Both the position numbers and the translations under genes were made by a program. Below, in pieces: positions 9,253 to 21,510 of a DNA stretch of 64,000 nt. The notes beneath the pieces were generated by a model. The model was not told where the DNA came from. It made no database searches and saw nothing but the letters and a program-made list of their open reading frames with translations. Within the stretch, counting starts at the first letter, position 1, and every line of letters starts with the position of its first letter. This DNA is from Protopterus annectens (taxonomy: Eukaryota; Chordata; Ceratodontiformes; Protopteridae): assembly GCF_019279795.1 (NCBI RefSeq), contig NC_056750.1, positions 828,256,016 to 828,320,015 of the forward strand. Direction: 5' to 3'.

Positions 9253-12200
9253 TCAACAATAAATAAGTTCAAGTCCAGTCACTGTGCATCTCAGATTGGG
9301 TCTGGAAATTCTACCCGATCTGGCCACATAGAAATTATGATTGGGTTTAACAACAGGGACAGTCTCTAGGGATTCTTTTTTGATTGGAACTTCAGGGGAT
9401 ACATCAGGATTATTTGAGGAATATGCACTGTTCTCTGGAATTTGAACATGTGTACAATCATTCTGAGAAACAGAGTCTTTGGCACAGGCAATCTGCTGCA
9501 TCACCGGTTCAGAGACTGGAAGTATACATCTTTGGTTCCTTCTGAAATCCATTCCATCAGATTGGACAATATAAGATCTCGGTTCCTCACAACGATTTTT
9601 AATGATACCCACTCAGTCGTATCCTTTAGACATTTGCATTCTTACAATCTCTCCTGGTTTTAATGGTCTGAGAGGTTTGCTGGACTTATTGTAGTACAAC
9701 TGTTGTGAACGAAGTTTTTTAAAAGTTGAGCTTTGACCATCTTGTTGTTCTTTACATTTGATACTATTAAGTGTTTGCTGATTGGTAAAGTTGTTCTCGT
9801 CTGTCTGGACATTAATGTCTGAGTGGGTGAACCAAGCACATTATCTCGAGGAATGTTTCTGAGACTAAGTAGATTAAGAAAAGCATTGGTATCATCTCTG
9901 TGATTTCCTCAACAAATGTTTAGTGCTTTGAACTGCACGCTCAGCTAATCCATTGGACTGTGGAAAATCAGAACTACTAGTAACATGGACAAAGTCCCAA
10001 GACTCAGCAAATTTCTTAAACTGCTGACTAGTAAACTGTGCACTATTGTCAGAAATTACTTTGTGCAGGCTACCACGGACAGAAAAATGTCTCTTCAACT
10101 TGGTAATCACTGTGCTGGATGTTAAGTTAGGCAGAAGGTCAATTTCAAACCAATTTGAATAAGAGTCAAGTAACACAAGGTAATGCTGACCATTTCATTC
10201 GAAAATATCAGTAGCAACCATCGGCCTTGGAAATTCAGGTATCTGGTTTAGCTGAAGTGGCTGTTTTTGTTGGTGCGATTTAGTACTATTGCAAACTGAA
10301 CATATTAGAGTTTCCTTCTCTATATCTTTTGACAAAAAAGGCCAAAATACTATGCCTTTTGCCCTTCTTTTGGTAGAATCAGTTCCTGGATAACCATGAT
10401 GCAAAATGGTGATATAGTCCTGTTGTAATGCTATAGGAATTACTACTTTATGACCTTTCATGATGATTCCATCTTCCATCATGAGCTCATCTTGGTAAGG
10501 AAAAAACTTTTGTATGTCAAGTGGTAAACTGGTTTGACAAATTGGCCATCCTTCACTGATAGCGTATTTTAGCTTCTGGAGAATTGGGTCTGAAGCTGTG
10601 TGATTTCTAAGCTCATCATGATGGGACGATGAAAAATTTCTGACTTCCATAACTTCAAAATCTACCTTCTCATTTTCATGTTGCTCTGTTGTTTGTCTGG
10701 GTGTTCTTCACAAAGCATCAGCCAGGTATAAATATTTGCCTTTGGTGCAGACAATATTGAAATTGTACTTTTGCAATTTTAACATCATGCGTCGCAATTG
10801 AGATGGGGTTGTATTTAATGGCTTTTTCAAATTTGTTACTAGATGTTGGTGATCAGTCTCTATTTGAATAGGTCTTCCATAAATACGATCATTGAACTAC
10901 GAACATGTGAACACTACTGCCAAAAACTCTTTTTCAATTTGTGCATACTTCATCTCTGGTTGAGTTAAAGTTCTGGATGCATACACTACTGGTATGCCTT
11001 CCTGAAGACATGTTGCACCAGGACCATACTTTGAAGAAGTGTACAAGAAAGAGTTACAGGTTTAAAAACATCATAATATCTCACTGTGGGTGGACTGGCA
11101 ATTTTCTTTTCAGACTATCAAATGCTTTTTGGAGTTGCGCTAACCAGGACCAGGTTACATTTTTGCATGTCAACTCATGTAAGGGTGCTGAAAGCTCATT
11201 CAAGTCTGGTATAAACTTTCCTAAATAGTCAACCATACCAATAAAACGTAAATGTGACATTTTCTGGAACTGGCATCTCAAGAATTGCTGCTTGCTTAGA
11301 CAGATCTGGTTGTAAGCCAGAACTGGTAAACAAATGACCCACATAAGCAACTTCTTTCAGTCTGAATTTACATTTCTGTGGATTCTGTTTAAGACTGACT
11401 TCACATGCACAGTCTAGAACTTTCTTGAGATTTCTGTCATGTTCTTCTTCACCATTGCCCCTACAATAATGTCGTCTACTATGATAGCACCTGTATAACC
11501 TGAAAAATTTGTTCCATTGCATGCTGAATTACTTCACTGGCAGAATTTATCCCAAATGGCATTCTCAAAAATCTGTACTTTCTAAATGGTGTACTGAAAG
11601 TGGTTAACAATAAAGATTTGTAATCCAGCGAAATTTGCCAAAATGAACGTTTTACATCTAAGACTGAAAAAATTGTGGTATTTGGAATAAGAGCAGCTAC
11701 TTCTTCTACTATGTGCATTGGATGATGAGGATGTTTAAGTGCTTTGTTTAAATCTCTCAGATCAATACATATTCGAATATCATCTGACCTTTTCTTATGA
11801 GCTATGACCACGGAGGATACCCATTCAGTTGGTTATTCCACTGGAATAATTAGTCCTAAAGTCACCATTTTGTCTAGTTTTGCTTTGAGTTTGATCTGCA
11901 TTGCTACCAGAAGCTTGCTTGCTGGTCTGACAATTGGGCTTACTTCTTGGTTTAACTTTATGGAATATGTAACTGGAAGTTTGCCAAGCTCATCTTTGAA
12001 AACATCAGCATATTTGCAAAAAATGTTCTGTGTAAAACTATCATGGTTGTTTAGACTTAAATGGTGGACCTCTTCATTAATTGAAATCAGTCCCATTCTC
12101 AAACTGTCTCTGAGGCCTAACAGTGACTACACGTGTCCTTTGACTACATAAAACTGCAAGTCATAGCTTCTCCCAGCAGAATGGCATGTGGGAACTACTG

Positions 12201-12380
12201 CACCATCAGTTTGAATCTCTTCACCACCATAAGCAACTAGTTTCTCACATTTTGCTGAATCAAGTTCCTCACCAGCTTTTACTTTAGCAAACATTTGTGC
12301 TGATATAACATTGCACTTGGACCCAGTGTCTACTTTAAACTCTACAGGTTCCCAGTAATCAGTACAGTACAAACTATTTC
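9253..12380 (-). pseudogene. Gypsy pol remnant: protease, RT, RNase H, integrase
   Basis: Reading 3' to 5' on the plus strand: an aspartic-protease motif FKVDTGSKCNVIS (about 12325), then RT with RICIDLRDLNKAL, FSVLDVKRSFWQI (motif A) and FLRMPFGINSASEV (motif B) at 11811-11479. IVDDIIV in place of the usual YxDD lies near 11470, followed by a FIGMVDYLGKFIPDL connection segment near 11240. A degraded RNase H region lies at about 10690-11080. Integrase has a zinc-binding HHCC part with HHGYPGTDSTKRRAKG and CSVCNSTK (10195-10650). The catalytic core follows with LLDSYSNWFEI, VISDNSAQFTS and GLAERAVQ (9892-10176; D, D and E visible). The C-terminal tail at 9253-9612 has EEPRSYIVQSDG. The frame breaks repeatedly, so no full product could be made. 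Confidence 0.88.
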
Positions 12381-13669
12381 ACTCTTTGCTGCCAACTGAT
12401 AGTCCACTACATTAACTGTTTCATCAATCACAAAGACACCATCAACATAAAAAGTTTGCTCACAGCTCTCTATCAGATCAACTTGCTTCTTCAGATTCTC
12501 CCTTTTAATAAAAGATTGTGGCATTTTAGACTTACAAATCCTTTTGAAATGATTCCACTTTTTATAATTGTGACATTGCTGGCCAAAAGCTAAGCACTTC
12601 TCTCGTTTAGGTTCATGGTTGACTCCACAGCTAACAATGAGGGCTGAGGTAACAAACAACCTCTTGAGTTTATGGTTAGGGTTTGGTAGTGGCAAAATCT
12701 TTGGTTTATATTGCTTTTTTATCTTGGGTACCTATTGTACACTATCAGCATTTGCACTGTTAGATACTGCAAGCACACTTTTCTCATTCGTAAGCATATT
12801 CACGTGCTTTTCCATTAGCTCATGTATTTGACAAATCTCTGTGGCTTTGCTTAACATTAAATCACTGTCTCAAAGTAAATTTTTTTCTCACTGCATCATT
12901 AATACTGCATACAAGTCTGTCTTTTATCAGCTCATCTCGCAATTCACCAAATCTGCACATTTTAGCTTTATTTTTCAAGTCAGTAATATATGCTGCTATA
13001 GTTTCACCAGTTTTTTGATTTCTTGTGAAAATATTTGCCTTTCCATTATAATATTCATTTGAGGGTGAAACATTTCTCTGCATTTACACTTTAAGCACTC
13101 AGGGTCTCCTCTGTTTCAGCCTGTGTCACAATAAGGTGGTTTCCCCCTCCCCTGCATACATGGCAGCATACCTTTCAACCTCTTAGAACAAAAAATCTGG
13201 ACAAAGCCTAAAATTATGGTGGGACAAATAGGGACAGATTTTAAATATTGCTTTTACAAACTTAGAAAGTTGATAGAATAATAGGTTTTGAATTGGAATG
13301 AATTTTCTGAAGGATGTGGAGTCTTAAACTCAAATATTTGTCATTATTTAATGACTCCAATCCTAAGCTATTTGCCAGAAAAGTACGGATTTTAAGAGGA
13401 ATACACCAAAAATATCAGGCAAAAATCTGGACATTCTGTGAAAATCTGTACAGTTGAGAGGTATGCATGGCAGGTGTATACAGAAATGAACATTCCCTCT
13501 CAATGGCTTCTGAGCCAGCTAAATTAAGAAGTATAAATGCTTTTGTACATGTGTCTTTATCAGAAAATGCACTTTGTATGAAAATATGTTCTTGTTGAAA
13601 CACTCGCCAGTACTCAGCAATATTGTCATCAAACACCAGTGGTTCAGGTGTGAGAAATCCCTCTGCCAT
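12342..13669 (-). pseudogene. Gypsy gag remnant, split by a MITE
   Basis: The N-terminal part starts at an ATG at 13669 with PLVFDDNIAEYWRVFQQE, a capsid-like beginning found in vertebrate gypsy gag. After the inserted element at 13167-13465, the frame resumes with a capsid segment GKANIFTRNQKTGETIAAYI (12862-13083). It ends with two zinc-knuckle-like motifs, CGVNHEPKREKC and CHNYKKWNHFKRIC (12342-12695); the second has Tyr where the family has a Cys. Several frame breaks are present in addition to the insertion. The original protein would have packaged the element RNA. Confidence 0.82.
13167..13465. mobile_element. hAT-like MITE inserted in the gypsy gag
   Basis: This 299-bp element starts CATACCTTTCAACCTCTT and ends with the inverse of CATACCTCTCAAC. 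AAAATCTGGAC-type subterminal words occur in both arms. A perfect 8-bp direct repeat CATGGCAG flanks it (13159-13166 and 13466-13473), as for hAT elements. It has no coding capacity and is non-autonomous. It splits the gypsy gag and is therefore younger than that insertion. Confidence 0.8.
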
Positions 13670-14141
13670 ACAACAACATTTGTTTAAATATAAGCATAGA
13701 CCAGGTACTTGTAATTATGTTTGAAAACACAACAATCTCACTGAAATGGCTTCATTTTAACACTGCACACACTACGAATACTCCGGACACTTTTGATACT
13801 TCGAATAAATTTAGTTAATGTGAAAAAGTATTACATTGCAAATAAATACGATCATTTTATCTTTTTGTACATTTCAAACATTTCAGAATTTTTCTCAAAC
13901 ACTTACGTAATTATTTTGAATACTTTTATCAGTATATCACAATTTCGGACATTTGTTTATCTCGGTACTAGTTTGTATGCTTTGAATGCTTCGCCACTCA
14001 TTCACTGACTGAAAAATTATTTAAATGAGTTTAAGTACCTTAAAATGACTGCTGACCTGTTTGTGAATTCACTCCTGTATATTTCTCCAATTCTAGCTTC
14101 ATGCCTCGTGTTTTGTAAGCTGCTTCAACTTCAGATCTCAT

Positions 14142-14151
14142 TCTGATACCA
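14142..14151 (-). promoter_or_regulatory. Primer-binding site (initiator-Met tRNA-like)
   Basis: On the minus strand TGGTATCAGA follows directly after the CA end of the 5' LTR. It resembles the complement of an initiator methionine tRNA 3' end (TGGTAGCAGA in vertebrates) with one difference. The position is decisive; the tRNA identity is inferred. Confidence 0.65.
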
Positions 14152-14714
14152 TGTCCCTCGTCTCATGCATTCAAAAGAGATGATGAAGCAGTGTATGGGT
14201 TCAAGATATTTACTGTACATAAACACATCAGGAACTGTAACTGGAACATGTACTTAGGCTAACTGATTCACTCATTGCTTCAAACACACTCGCATGATGC
14301 ATCTCCACTCATGACTGCGCTCACTCTAGCTGACTGTACAAAATGGCACTGCTTATGCACGTGCTCAGTACTTATATCACAATAAACAGGACACGCTGGA
14401 GGGAGAGATTCCAGTCCCAGAGACTTCCCATACTCTGGAACAAACTACCCATCTATGTCAAGCAAAGTTCTTCATTAGCACTCTTCAAGAAAAATCTTGA
14501 TGAGTGGATGGGAAATAGGAAATACACCCCAGGGATCACTTCTGTGTCTCTGCTGGACAGTGGCACAGGAAAATAACTTTCTTGGGTGGTGTAAGTTATG
14601 GAACCTTGCTGGCTCGGCTTACGTAGGCCCTTGGGCCGATAGCCTAGTACCTACCTATGAACCTATATCTAGCTACAGTGGCTCACTAGGATCAAGCATG
14701 CACACTAATCTACA
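14152..14714 (-). repeat. 5' LTR of the gypsy element, interrupted by a LINE fragment
   Basis: The LTR sequence matches the left copy from CTCATGCATTCAAAAGAGA to about 14370 and again from about 14667 (ATATCTAGCTACAGTGG) to the CA at 14713-14714. The roughly 300 bp between is foreign LINE sequence. Confidence 0.85.
14370..14666 (+). mobile_element. CR1/L2-like LINE 3' fragment inside the gypsy LTR
   Basis: The plus strand encodes RERFQSQRLPILWNKLPIYV followed by a segment with FKKNLDEWMGNRKYTPGI, the C-terminal end of a CR1/L2-type reverse transcriptase (the xxWNxLPxxV and FKxxLDxW pattern). The same family is present at 25.83-26.44 kb (FVSQRLPHSFDKLP, NLDNWMGNKKYTP). Both end with GATAGCCTAG/AATAGCCTAG and then CCTATGA-type tail repeats. 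It is a 5'-truncated insertion, as usual for LINEs. Confidence 0.75.
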
Positions 14715-17700
14715 GTTTCACCATACAATTAATATGGCCCTGTCTGTCAGAAACCCAACACTTAGGCACAGCTAAGGATCTTCTGAAAATATCTTAGAGC
14801 TCCTTGAAAGTTCTGTTTAGAGAGACGCCCATTTGTGACCCACCTATGGTTCCACATAGAAACCAAGGTAAGTCAGCACTGATATTCATTCCTCATCCTT
14901 TTCATCCATCAGTTATCCGCCTAGTATTCATGATACTATAAGAATATGTGTCACCGATTACTACCCTGCTTGTATAGCAGCTGGCTGACAACTGGCCCAG
15001 GCATTTCCAGTAGTATTACTGCACAATGTTAATGAGTATAGGATGCATAAAAAAGATACTGCAGATTCAGTGCATTTATTAGGAAACTTAAGAGTATTGT
15101 TTAGTATGTTGTTGTGTGGTACAGCGAGAAAGGTATTTGAACTGCATTGTTGGAGACATGGGCTGGGATATAGTCAGCCATACTTACACAATTCATGACT
15201 CTAAGGCAATCAGTACATTTGTTTAGTCCCAGGTCTGTCCTGAATAATGATCTCTTGTCTTATGGGCAGAGCTGGTTAACAAAAGATAACACAAAAATGA
15301 AGTATTCTGTAAGAAATGAGACAAGATGCTCACTCCCCCTGGCACAGAGTGATGACACACCCTAACTCACTCACATTTGATTAGCGACATGGGAACTCAA
15401 GAGACGGGTGGAGAATATGGGAGTTACTGGCCACAGATGGATGATGGGAGTTGGGCCTGACTCTCTGTTTGGGTGCCACCTAGAGGGAGTTCTTGTTATA
15501 ACATCCCTGTAGTATGTGCTGCTTTGAGGGTGGGGATGAGCATGTGTCCAAAGGCATGCATACATCACACATATCAGCACTAACAGTGATTGAGTTAACC
15601 ACCATGGGATTAGGAGCTATAAGGGGAAGAGAGATGGCAACTGTGTCCAGCAGACTGACCCACAACCTTATCAACTGTCTCCAGGGAATGGGGGGCTGAT
15701 AATGCTCTCTAGTCAAGGGGAATGGGGCGCAGTGCTCTTGTCTAGCTAGCTGAATAGTACTTGGCTCCCACCAAGAAAGAAAAATAAATGGGCTGATAGG
15801 TCAAAGGAAGGGAAGCACTGAGCAAGATGCGGGAATAGCAACAAAAAAGGGGGGGGGGTTGTAAGACATATCATAATTATTACTGCTTCATTTCTAAGAT
15901 GGCCTGACATGGCAGAAGGACTTGGAAAACTGCCTTTATGTTTTGTGATGTCACACATAACATACCTGAAACCATATGGTTTATGCTAAGCTGCATATTA
16001 GTGTACTAGTGTGAGCTGAGAGTCATCCTGGCAAAACAATGCGGAATTCACATATCATGCATGGTAAAGCAACAAGTGAGATATTACTTTATTAGATTCA
16101 GTTGGATTGTCAGGATGTATATATCCTTTACCAATATACATGGCTGGAAATAAAATATAAAGAGTTTTTGTAATTTTGTAATGTGTGGTTAATACTTTGA
16201 TTCTATTACATTTGTCGTACAGCGTGGAATAGGATACTAGACTTTAAAGGTTATCAAGTTACATTTCTTCCTTTCTTCAGGAAATTTATGTTTGGGATAT
16301 AACCGTGTTTTGTTTTAAGACTGCCTAAAGAGATAGTAACATGAAATATGATATTGCAATTATACAAATGCATCATGAAAGGACAGTAATAGCTTTACTA
16401 GTTCAAAGAGATATTGTTTCATCTGGATGATTCTCCAGACATATCAGTATTCTGTAATGGCTGAGAGTGGATTTCAAAATGCAGATTATCAAGTATGCCT
16501 TTCATTAAACATGCCAAAATATTTGCTTTGTTATACAAGTACGCTCAGAAAGCATTGGCCTTTCAGTATCTTCATGTATGTCTGTTGCAGAAAATTATAT
16601 CAATTCAATACTCGAGATTCAGTTTCTCTCCACAAAGGACCACAAAATTGCCTTTGCTCTGAGATCAGTTTAGTCCCTAGCAATAAATGGAGATGTCTGC
16701 TCAAGCAGACGCAGACAGCCTTCATTAAGGTAAAATAAACAATACATAGCTATTTCCACATGACATAATGAAAAGCAACTGAAGTACATTAGGAAATATA
16801 CATAAAGCATGTTATATTTTAAAGTGAAGCATCCTCCAATAATGCCTTTATAAGAATAACTGAAAGAAAAAAGTTCTCCATTAATGCCATTATAAGCATA
16901 ACTGAAAATCTTGCTTTACAGGGTAGCCTGTTGCCTCTTGAGAAATATAAATATTTGTACCTTACATTGTGGCATGTTTAAATTATTATGAAAACAACTG
17001 TTTGTAGCACAAGTGAAGTATGTAATTATGTTACAAGTACTCAAAACTTGTGAGCTGCAAATGGAATGCATAAAAAATATAATAAGCTGAAATTCTTATC
17101 AAATATATAATGCTCAGCAGTCTACCCATGGAATAATTCATAACTTAGTAATTTATATTTAGATAGCAAAATGCTTCAACTTCAGGCATTTTTAAGGTGT
17201 TTTGTAACCAAAGAATCAGTAACAATGAAATAAAAACACAAAGCAGAAAATGACTACACAGTCTGGCTGTGTGGTACAGACAAAAGGAGCCTTGACTATG
17301 ACCTAAGGTGACCAGGATTTGATTAGCAGCCCTGAAATTAAAAGGGTCAAGCAGGGAGAGAGGTAAATGAAGGGACATGGCCTCCTCACCAATCTTTGGG
17401 GATGGTATATTCAGGGATCACATGGGGAAGGTCAGATTTCATCTGTGGAGACTGTGGAAACTTCCTGTGGTTCAAGTTGGTGTTCACCTTGCAGAAGTGA
17501 GGGAGTGCCCAGTACTGTCAACCCACTGCATGAACCCTTCCAGAGAGTACCTGAGTATGTACACAGGACATGTGCAAACAAAACTGATGACATTGTTAAA
17601 GATGGCCCCTCCTGGTTGATCCAATTGGCCAAGAGGGGGGTGATAATCAACAGGCAGTGGGGGACAGTTTAAAAAAATTCATTGAAACAACAAAATAAAT

Positions 17701-18187
17701 AAACATGCAGTGACAGTTCTTCCATTCCTAGCAGTATTAACCAAAAACACATTGAGGAAACACACAGATATCTGTGCCTAATGTGCTTTTAGTGAACAGT
17801 ACACAGGATCATTTACATGGGAATGTTCTTTGAATCTTTAGTGTATGGCAGACACGTGCTATATAATAAGCCTAAAATCAGTCATAACATCACAAAGTCA
17901 TGAAAGGAGCCGTTGATTATTTGTGTGGATAATAAGGATGAAGCTGAAGATAACGAGATCATTTCCTTATTTACATCTGAATCCATAACTAGAATATCTA
18001 CTGAATAGCTATTGAATTAACAAGACATAACTACCAGCTTTCATAAAGACTTTTACCACTTCAACACAGAGAAAATAATTCAATCATATAAGTTATAGGC
18101 AATGACAAGAGCATTTCTCATTACATTTTTATAATGGCTCAGGTTCCATTCTGTAACTGGTAGCGTGACAGATATATGTATATATAT
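14715..18187. other. Unassigned AT-rich DNA
   Basis: Short frames on both strands have no recognisable domain or codon conservation. A G9 run lies at 15850-15858. Around 17280-17660 is a locally less AT-rich block that may be an old repeat. I see no supported gene or RNA. Confidence 0.3.
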
Positions 18188-18660
18188 GATTTACCATTAT
18201 TTCAAAAATTAAAAAAAAAAGTGTACTTATCATCGAAATGTTTCACCGAAAGTACACAATTCCGAACGTTGCTATAGTCGAAAAACAGCTGTTAATGTCG
18301 AAAATGCCAGTCACAACATTTTCAACACTTAACAGCAATCCCACCCTTCCCTTAACTCCCTAACTAACTAGCCTAAACTCACGTTTATGCAGGGGGGCAA
18401 GCCCCCCTGCACCCCCCACCCCCCCCTTTAACTTAATATTCCAACTCCAAGATCGCACTACACTGAGGAAAGGGATGCATTTCCCTAACCGCACTGTACC
18501 GCAATCCCCTTACATGAGCGAATGTTATAACTGTGAATGCACAGTCCATTCGCAATAATAACGTTCACTTACATAACCTGCTGAAATATGAAGTATTTCA
18601 ACAACTGTTGTTCGAATACGTCATAGCCGTGCAATTGCATGGTGAAATTGTAATGGTAAA

Positions 18661-18662
<2 letters not shown>
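18188..18662. mobile_element. Foldback/MITE-like element set in a (TA)n tract
   Basis: The left end GATTTACCATTATTTCA and the inverse of the right end (GGTTTACCATTACAATTTCA) form an imperfect inverted repeat, and TA-dinucleotide DNA lies on both outer sides. The interior differs in base composition from the surroundings (C-rich, with CG dinucleotides such as TCGAAA). It contains a GC hairpin at 18389-18410. No coding capacity. The boundaries are probable, not certain. Confidence 0.5.
18389..18410. repeat. Perfect GC hairpin
   Basis: The arm GCAGGGGGGC is followed by AA and then its exact inverse, a 10-bp stem. A C-rich run (ACCCCCCACCCCCCC) follows at once, so the locus could also form quadruplex or i-motif structures. 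Confidence 0.7.

Positions 18663-18723
<61 letters not shown>
18663..18723. repeat. (TA)n microsatellite
   Basis: About 30 uninterrupted TA units lie between two foldback elements. Confidence 0.97.
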
Positions 18724-18725
<2 letters not shown>

Positions 18726-19232
18726 GTCTATATTAGAACATCAACGTTTCACAACTTCGAATGTTCTAATATCGACCCCTATTCAGCAAACACTGAAAAT
18801 AGCGAAGCTGTGGAACACCAAAGTTCTTCCTAGGGAAGGAATTCGGTTGGCCATTCCTGTGGCTTTGCTATGTTCAGCACTGTGGTGGAAAGTTACGGGT
18901 CATGATCAGGTAAGTGTGCGATTGTGTGGACATGAGGGTTAGGGCAGGGTAGGTAAGTTAGGGTTAGGGCACGGGTGAGGTGAGTGTGCGATAGTGACTT
19001 ACCTTAGGGCTAGGGTAAGTTGATAGCTAGTGGTGAGTGTACAGTTTAGTGTAGGGTTAGATGTAGGATTTTAGGTGTATGTGTGTGGGTTGCTATTTGT
19101 TTGGTGTATTTGTGTTGTATGTATGTGTGTCAGAACAGCAAATATTTTCCATTGGAAAAAAAATTGCTGTTCTGCATGTTTGATGTTATCAGCGTTCGCT
19201 GAATAGGGGTCGATATTAGAACATTCGACATG
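18724..19232. mobile_element. GGGTC-ended foldback element with telomere-like core, right end incomplete
   Basis: It starts GGGTCTATATTAGAACAT directly at the end of the (TA)n tract. The first 54 bp form their own hairpin, ending in ATGTTCTAATATCGACCC. The TTCTAATATCGACCCCTATT block returns inverted at the right (about 19203-19230), after which homology stops, so the outer right end is missing. The interior holds GGGTTAGGG blocks (18935-19020) and arms matching the 4083-4702 element in inverted order (AGCAAATATTTTCC, AAAAAATTGCTG). It is the same family as that element. No coding capacity. Confidence 0.72.
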
Positions 19233-20740
19233 CCTTAACTTCTCTGTGAGCTGTAAGGAATGAAATGCAGTTAAACACATCAAACTATGAAGGAAGTACA
19301 GTATTTTTGTAATATCTGCCAATGTTTGCAATGGATTATACTCAAAAAATGGGCCCAGGCATTGAATTGCATTGCAACAAATAAATGTTATAAATATAAG
19401 TTGTAATAGTTGGTAACTAACAAATGCAAACTTTACAAAAGGATTAAAGAAGTTTGGATGCTCATCAAATAAGAACAGTAAGATGTGGATAAAATTAGAG
19501 CTCTGTTCAGATTTCACTGAACAGCTACATGAATATAATAAGCCACTTAGGATATGCACAATAAACTGTTTACATGCATTATGAGGTGTTAACAATCACT
19601 GGCTTGCAAAGTTAAGTCTCATTTCTTTGCATGCCCACACATAAGAAGAGGGTAATGTCTCATTTTAAGAGAAATCAGATATACATTTCCATTATGTAAT
19701 GCCATTATTTATGCTTCATGTAACAGAGATGACACTCTTCTTTCAAAGATATGACACTTTATATCCTACATTCTGATACTGTGCTTTTGTGTCTGAGAAT
19801 GCACTTGCCATTGTATAGACGGGATGTGCTTTAAATTCCAGATTATTGTCTAACTTATTTTTTAGGCAGCTAGACAATATTGCGCCATTTAATTCTGGCA
19901 AGAAAGAAAGACACAAGGAAGTCCATACATATTCAATATTCGTTGTTAATTTTATTATATAACAATATATTTACATAAAAAGACGATGAACCACATTTAG
20001 AAGTGTTAACATAAGCTATTATTGGTAAGTTTATGTATAATAATTTAGTTACTAACAAAATTCTCTCCTCATAGCATTTGATTACTTGTGTGTTTAGATT
20101 AATTTTTCTAATATAGAACATGAATTTGGGATAACACCTATTATCAGAGAATCATCAGTGTATTTTTTATTGCTTATTAAGAATAATTTTAATTCCTAGT
20201 CACCCATTCACTGTTATAAATCACCTGCATCCATCTCTACCTCTTCACTTGCTTCCCGACTTTTATGTCTAATTTGCACATGCAATAGGATCATTCAAAC
20301 GTGTCTAATATGCACATTATGCCTAAATACTTCCACTGAATACGTGGCACAGGAATTACGTGGGGCGTGGCAAGTTCATCATAGTCTGCTGTGTGGCACG
20401 GCATCTTTATTCTGCCATCTCTTTTTGGGGATTCATAGCTAACAACTACAAGTGAAAATATGATGTGATATGTCTTTTAGCTAGATACTGCCCTAGTGGT
20501 TGGATAACTGTCCTCTGTAAATGGGAAAAAAAAAAACAAATGGATGAACATTCTGCCTGATATATATCAAGGATAATACTTGTAAGTGAGTTTAGCTTTT
20601 GTTCTGAGCTGACTGTCTGACTTCCAGGATTCCAGGATCATTTTTGATCCTGAATCACTCATGTCAAATGGCAATCTTTTGTCACAACATTGTCCCACAG
20701 ACCGAGAGCTCATATCTTTGGTAAACACCTGTTCATCTCT
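19233..20740. other. Unassigned AT-rich DNA
   Basis: A 174-codon open frame on the minus strand (19071-19595) overlaps the foldback element and has no recognisable domain or conserved composition. I consider it spurious. Nothing else could be supported. Confidence 0.3.
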
Positions 20741-20744
20741 CTTT

Positions 20745-21058
20745 TTTATTTATTTATGATTTGTTAACTGAATTAATCCCAGTAAGTCAGTGGACTCCTT
20801 TCAGGGGAGCCCAGAGGTGGAGGTGATAATTCATACTGACTAGGGGAAATTTGACCAGGGCACCAGAGAACTTCCTTACTTTTTGTTCTACTAAGCGCCA
20901 TCCACCTGAGTTACCACCAAGTCAATCAAATGGGACTTTGGTTTGATCAGAAGGACAGTGCACTCAGGAAAACAGCACCCCTCCCCCCTTATGCTGCATT
21001 ACAGTGCCAGTATTTAATATTAATCCAAGTACCTGGGGTGGGAATAGAACCCACGAGC
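20745..21058. repeat. Possible SINE or retroposon, unclassified
   Basis: A TTTATTTATTTATGATTTGTTAAC-like lead-in (first 20 bases TTTATTTATTTATGATTTGT) resembles the tail of the SINE at 37.1 kb. The right end GGGAATAGAACCCACGAGC resembles an inverted B box. The interior is not recognised. This is a weak call from ends only. Confidence 0.25.
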
Positions 21059-21059
21059 T

Positions 21060-21182
21060 GGGTTATCTGTCTGTCTATCTGTCTGTCTAGCTATGTATCT
21101 ACCTGTTTTTCTATCTATCTATTTACTTATCTATTATTCTGTCTGTCTATCTATTTAAACACACACACACGCACACACACAC
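21060..21182 (+). repeat. (CTGT/CTAT)n followed by short (CA)n
   Basis: Imperfect tetranucleotide units CTGT, CTAT and CTAC run to about 21155 and are followed by an ACACAC stretch with a GCAC break. Confidence 0.85.
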
Positions 21183-21420
21183 AAACACATAAATATTTCT
21201 ATATGAATATATTTACATTAGTCAACTGGATTGCTGTCATCTCATGGATCATTCATCAGAGTCTAGTGAACACTGACTCAGTGAACCTTGGGGGAAGTGT
21301 GGGTCCTTTAGGTGAGCAAGCTCAGGTTTTGTCACTCCATGAAAGGTTATTGATTTTAGCTTCACTTGATTGTAAGTCAGAGTCAGTTAACCAAAGACAT
21401 TCCAAACAACAAAATAGCGA

Positions 21421-21421
<1 letters not shown>

Positions 21422-21509
<88 letters not shown>
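21422..21509 (+). repeat. (CA)n microsatellite
   Basis: About 44 uninterrupted CA units. Confidence 0.97.

Positions 21510-21510
<1 letters not shown>

Larger units (their letters stand above)
8903..14714 (-). mobile_element. Decayed Ty3/gypsy LTR retrotransposon with both LTRs and two nested insertions
   Basis: Direct repeats (8903-9178 and 14152-14714) start TG and end CA and flank gag, protease, RT, RNase H and integrase remnants in the Ty3/gypsy order on the minus strand. A polypurine tract (9179-9190) and a primer-binding site (14142-14151) sit exactly inside the two LTRs. Coding regions are split by many stops and frameshifts, so the copy is dead. Nested insertions are a 299-bp MITE in gag (13167-13465) and a LINE 3' fragment in the 5' LTR (about 14370-14666). 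I could not identify a clear 4-6 bp target duplication at the outer ends. Confidence 0.92.

Noticed and set aside
18533-18736. 67-codon frame ending in repeated IY
   Set aside because: Its end is the (TA)n tract and its beginning is foldback-element DNA.
19071-19595. 174-codon minus-strand frame with hydrophobic stretches
   Set aside because: It begins inside a foldback element, has no recognisable domain, and its codon use looks like translated AT-rich DNA.
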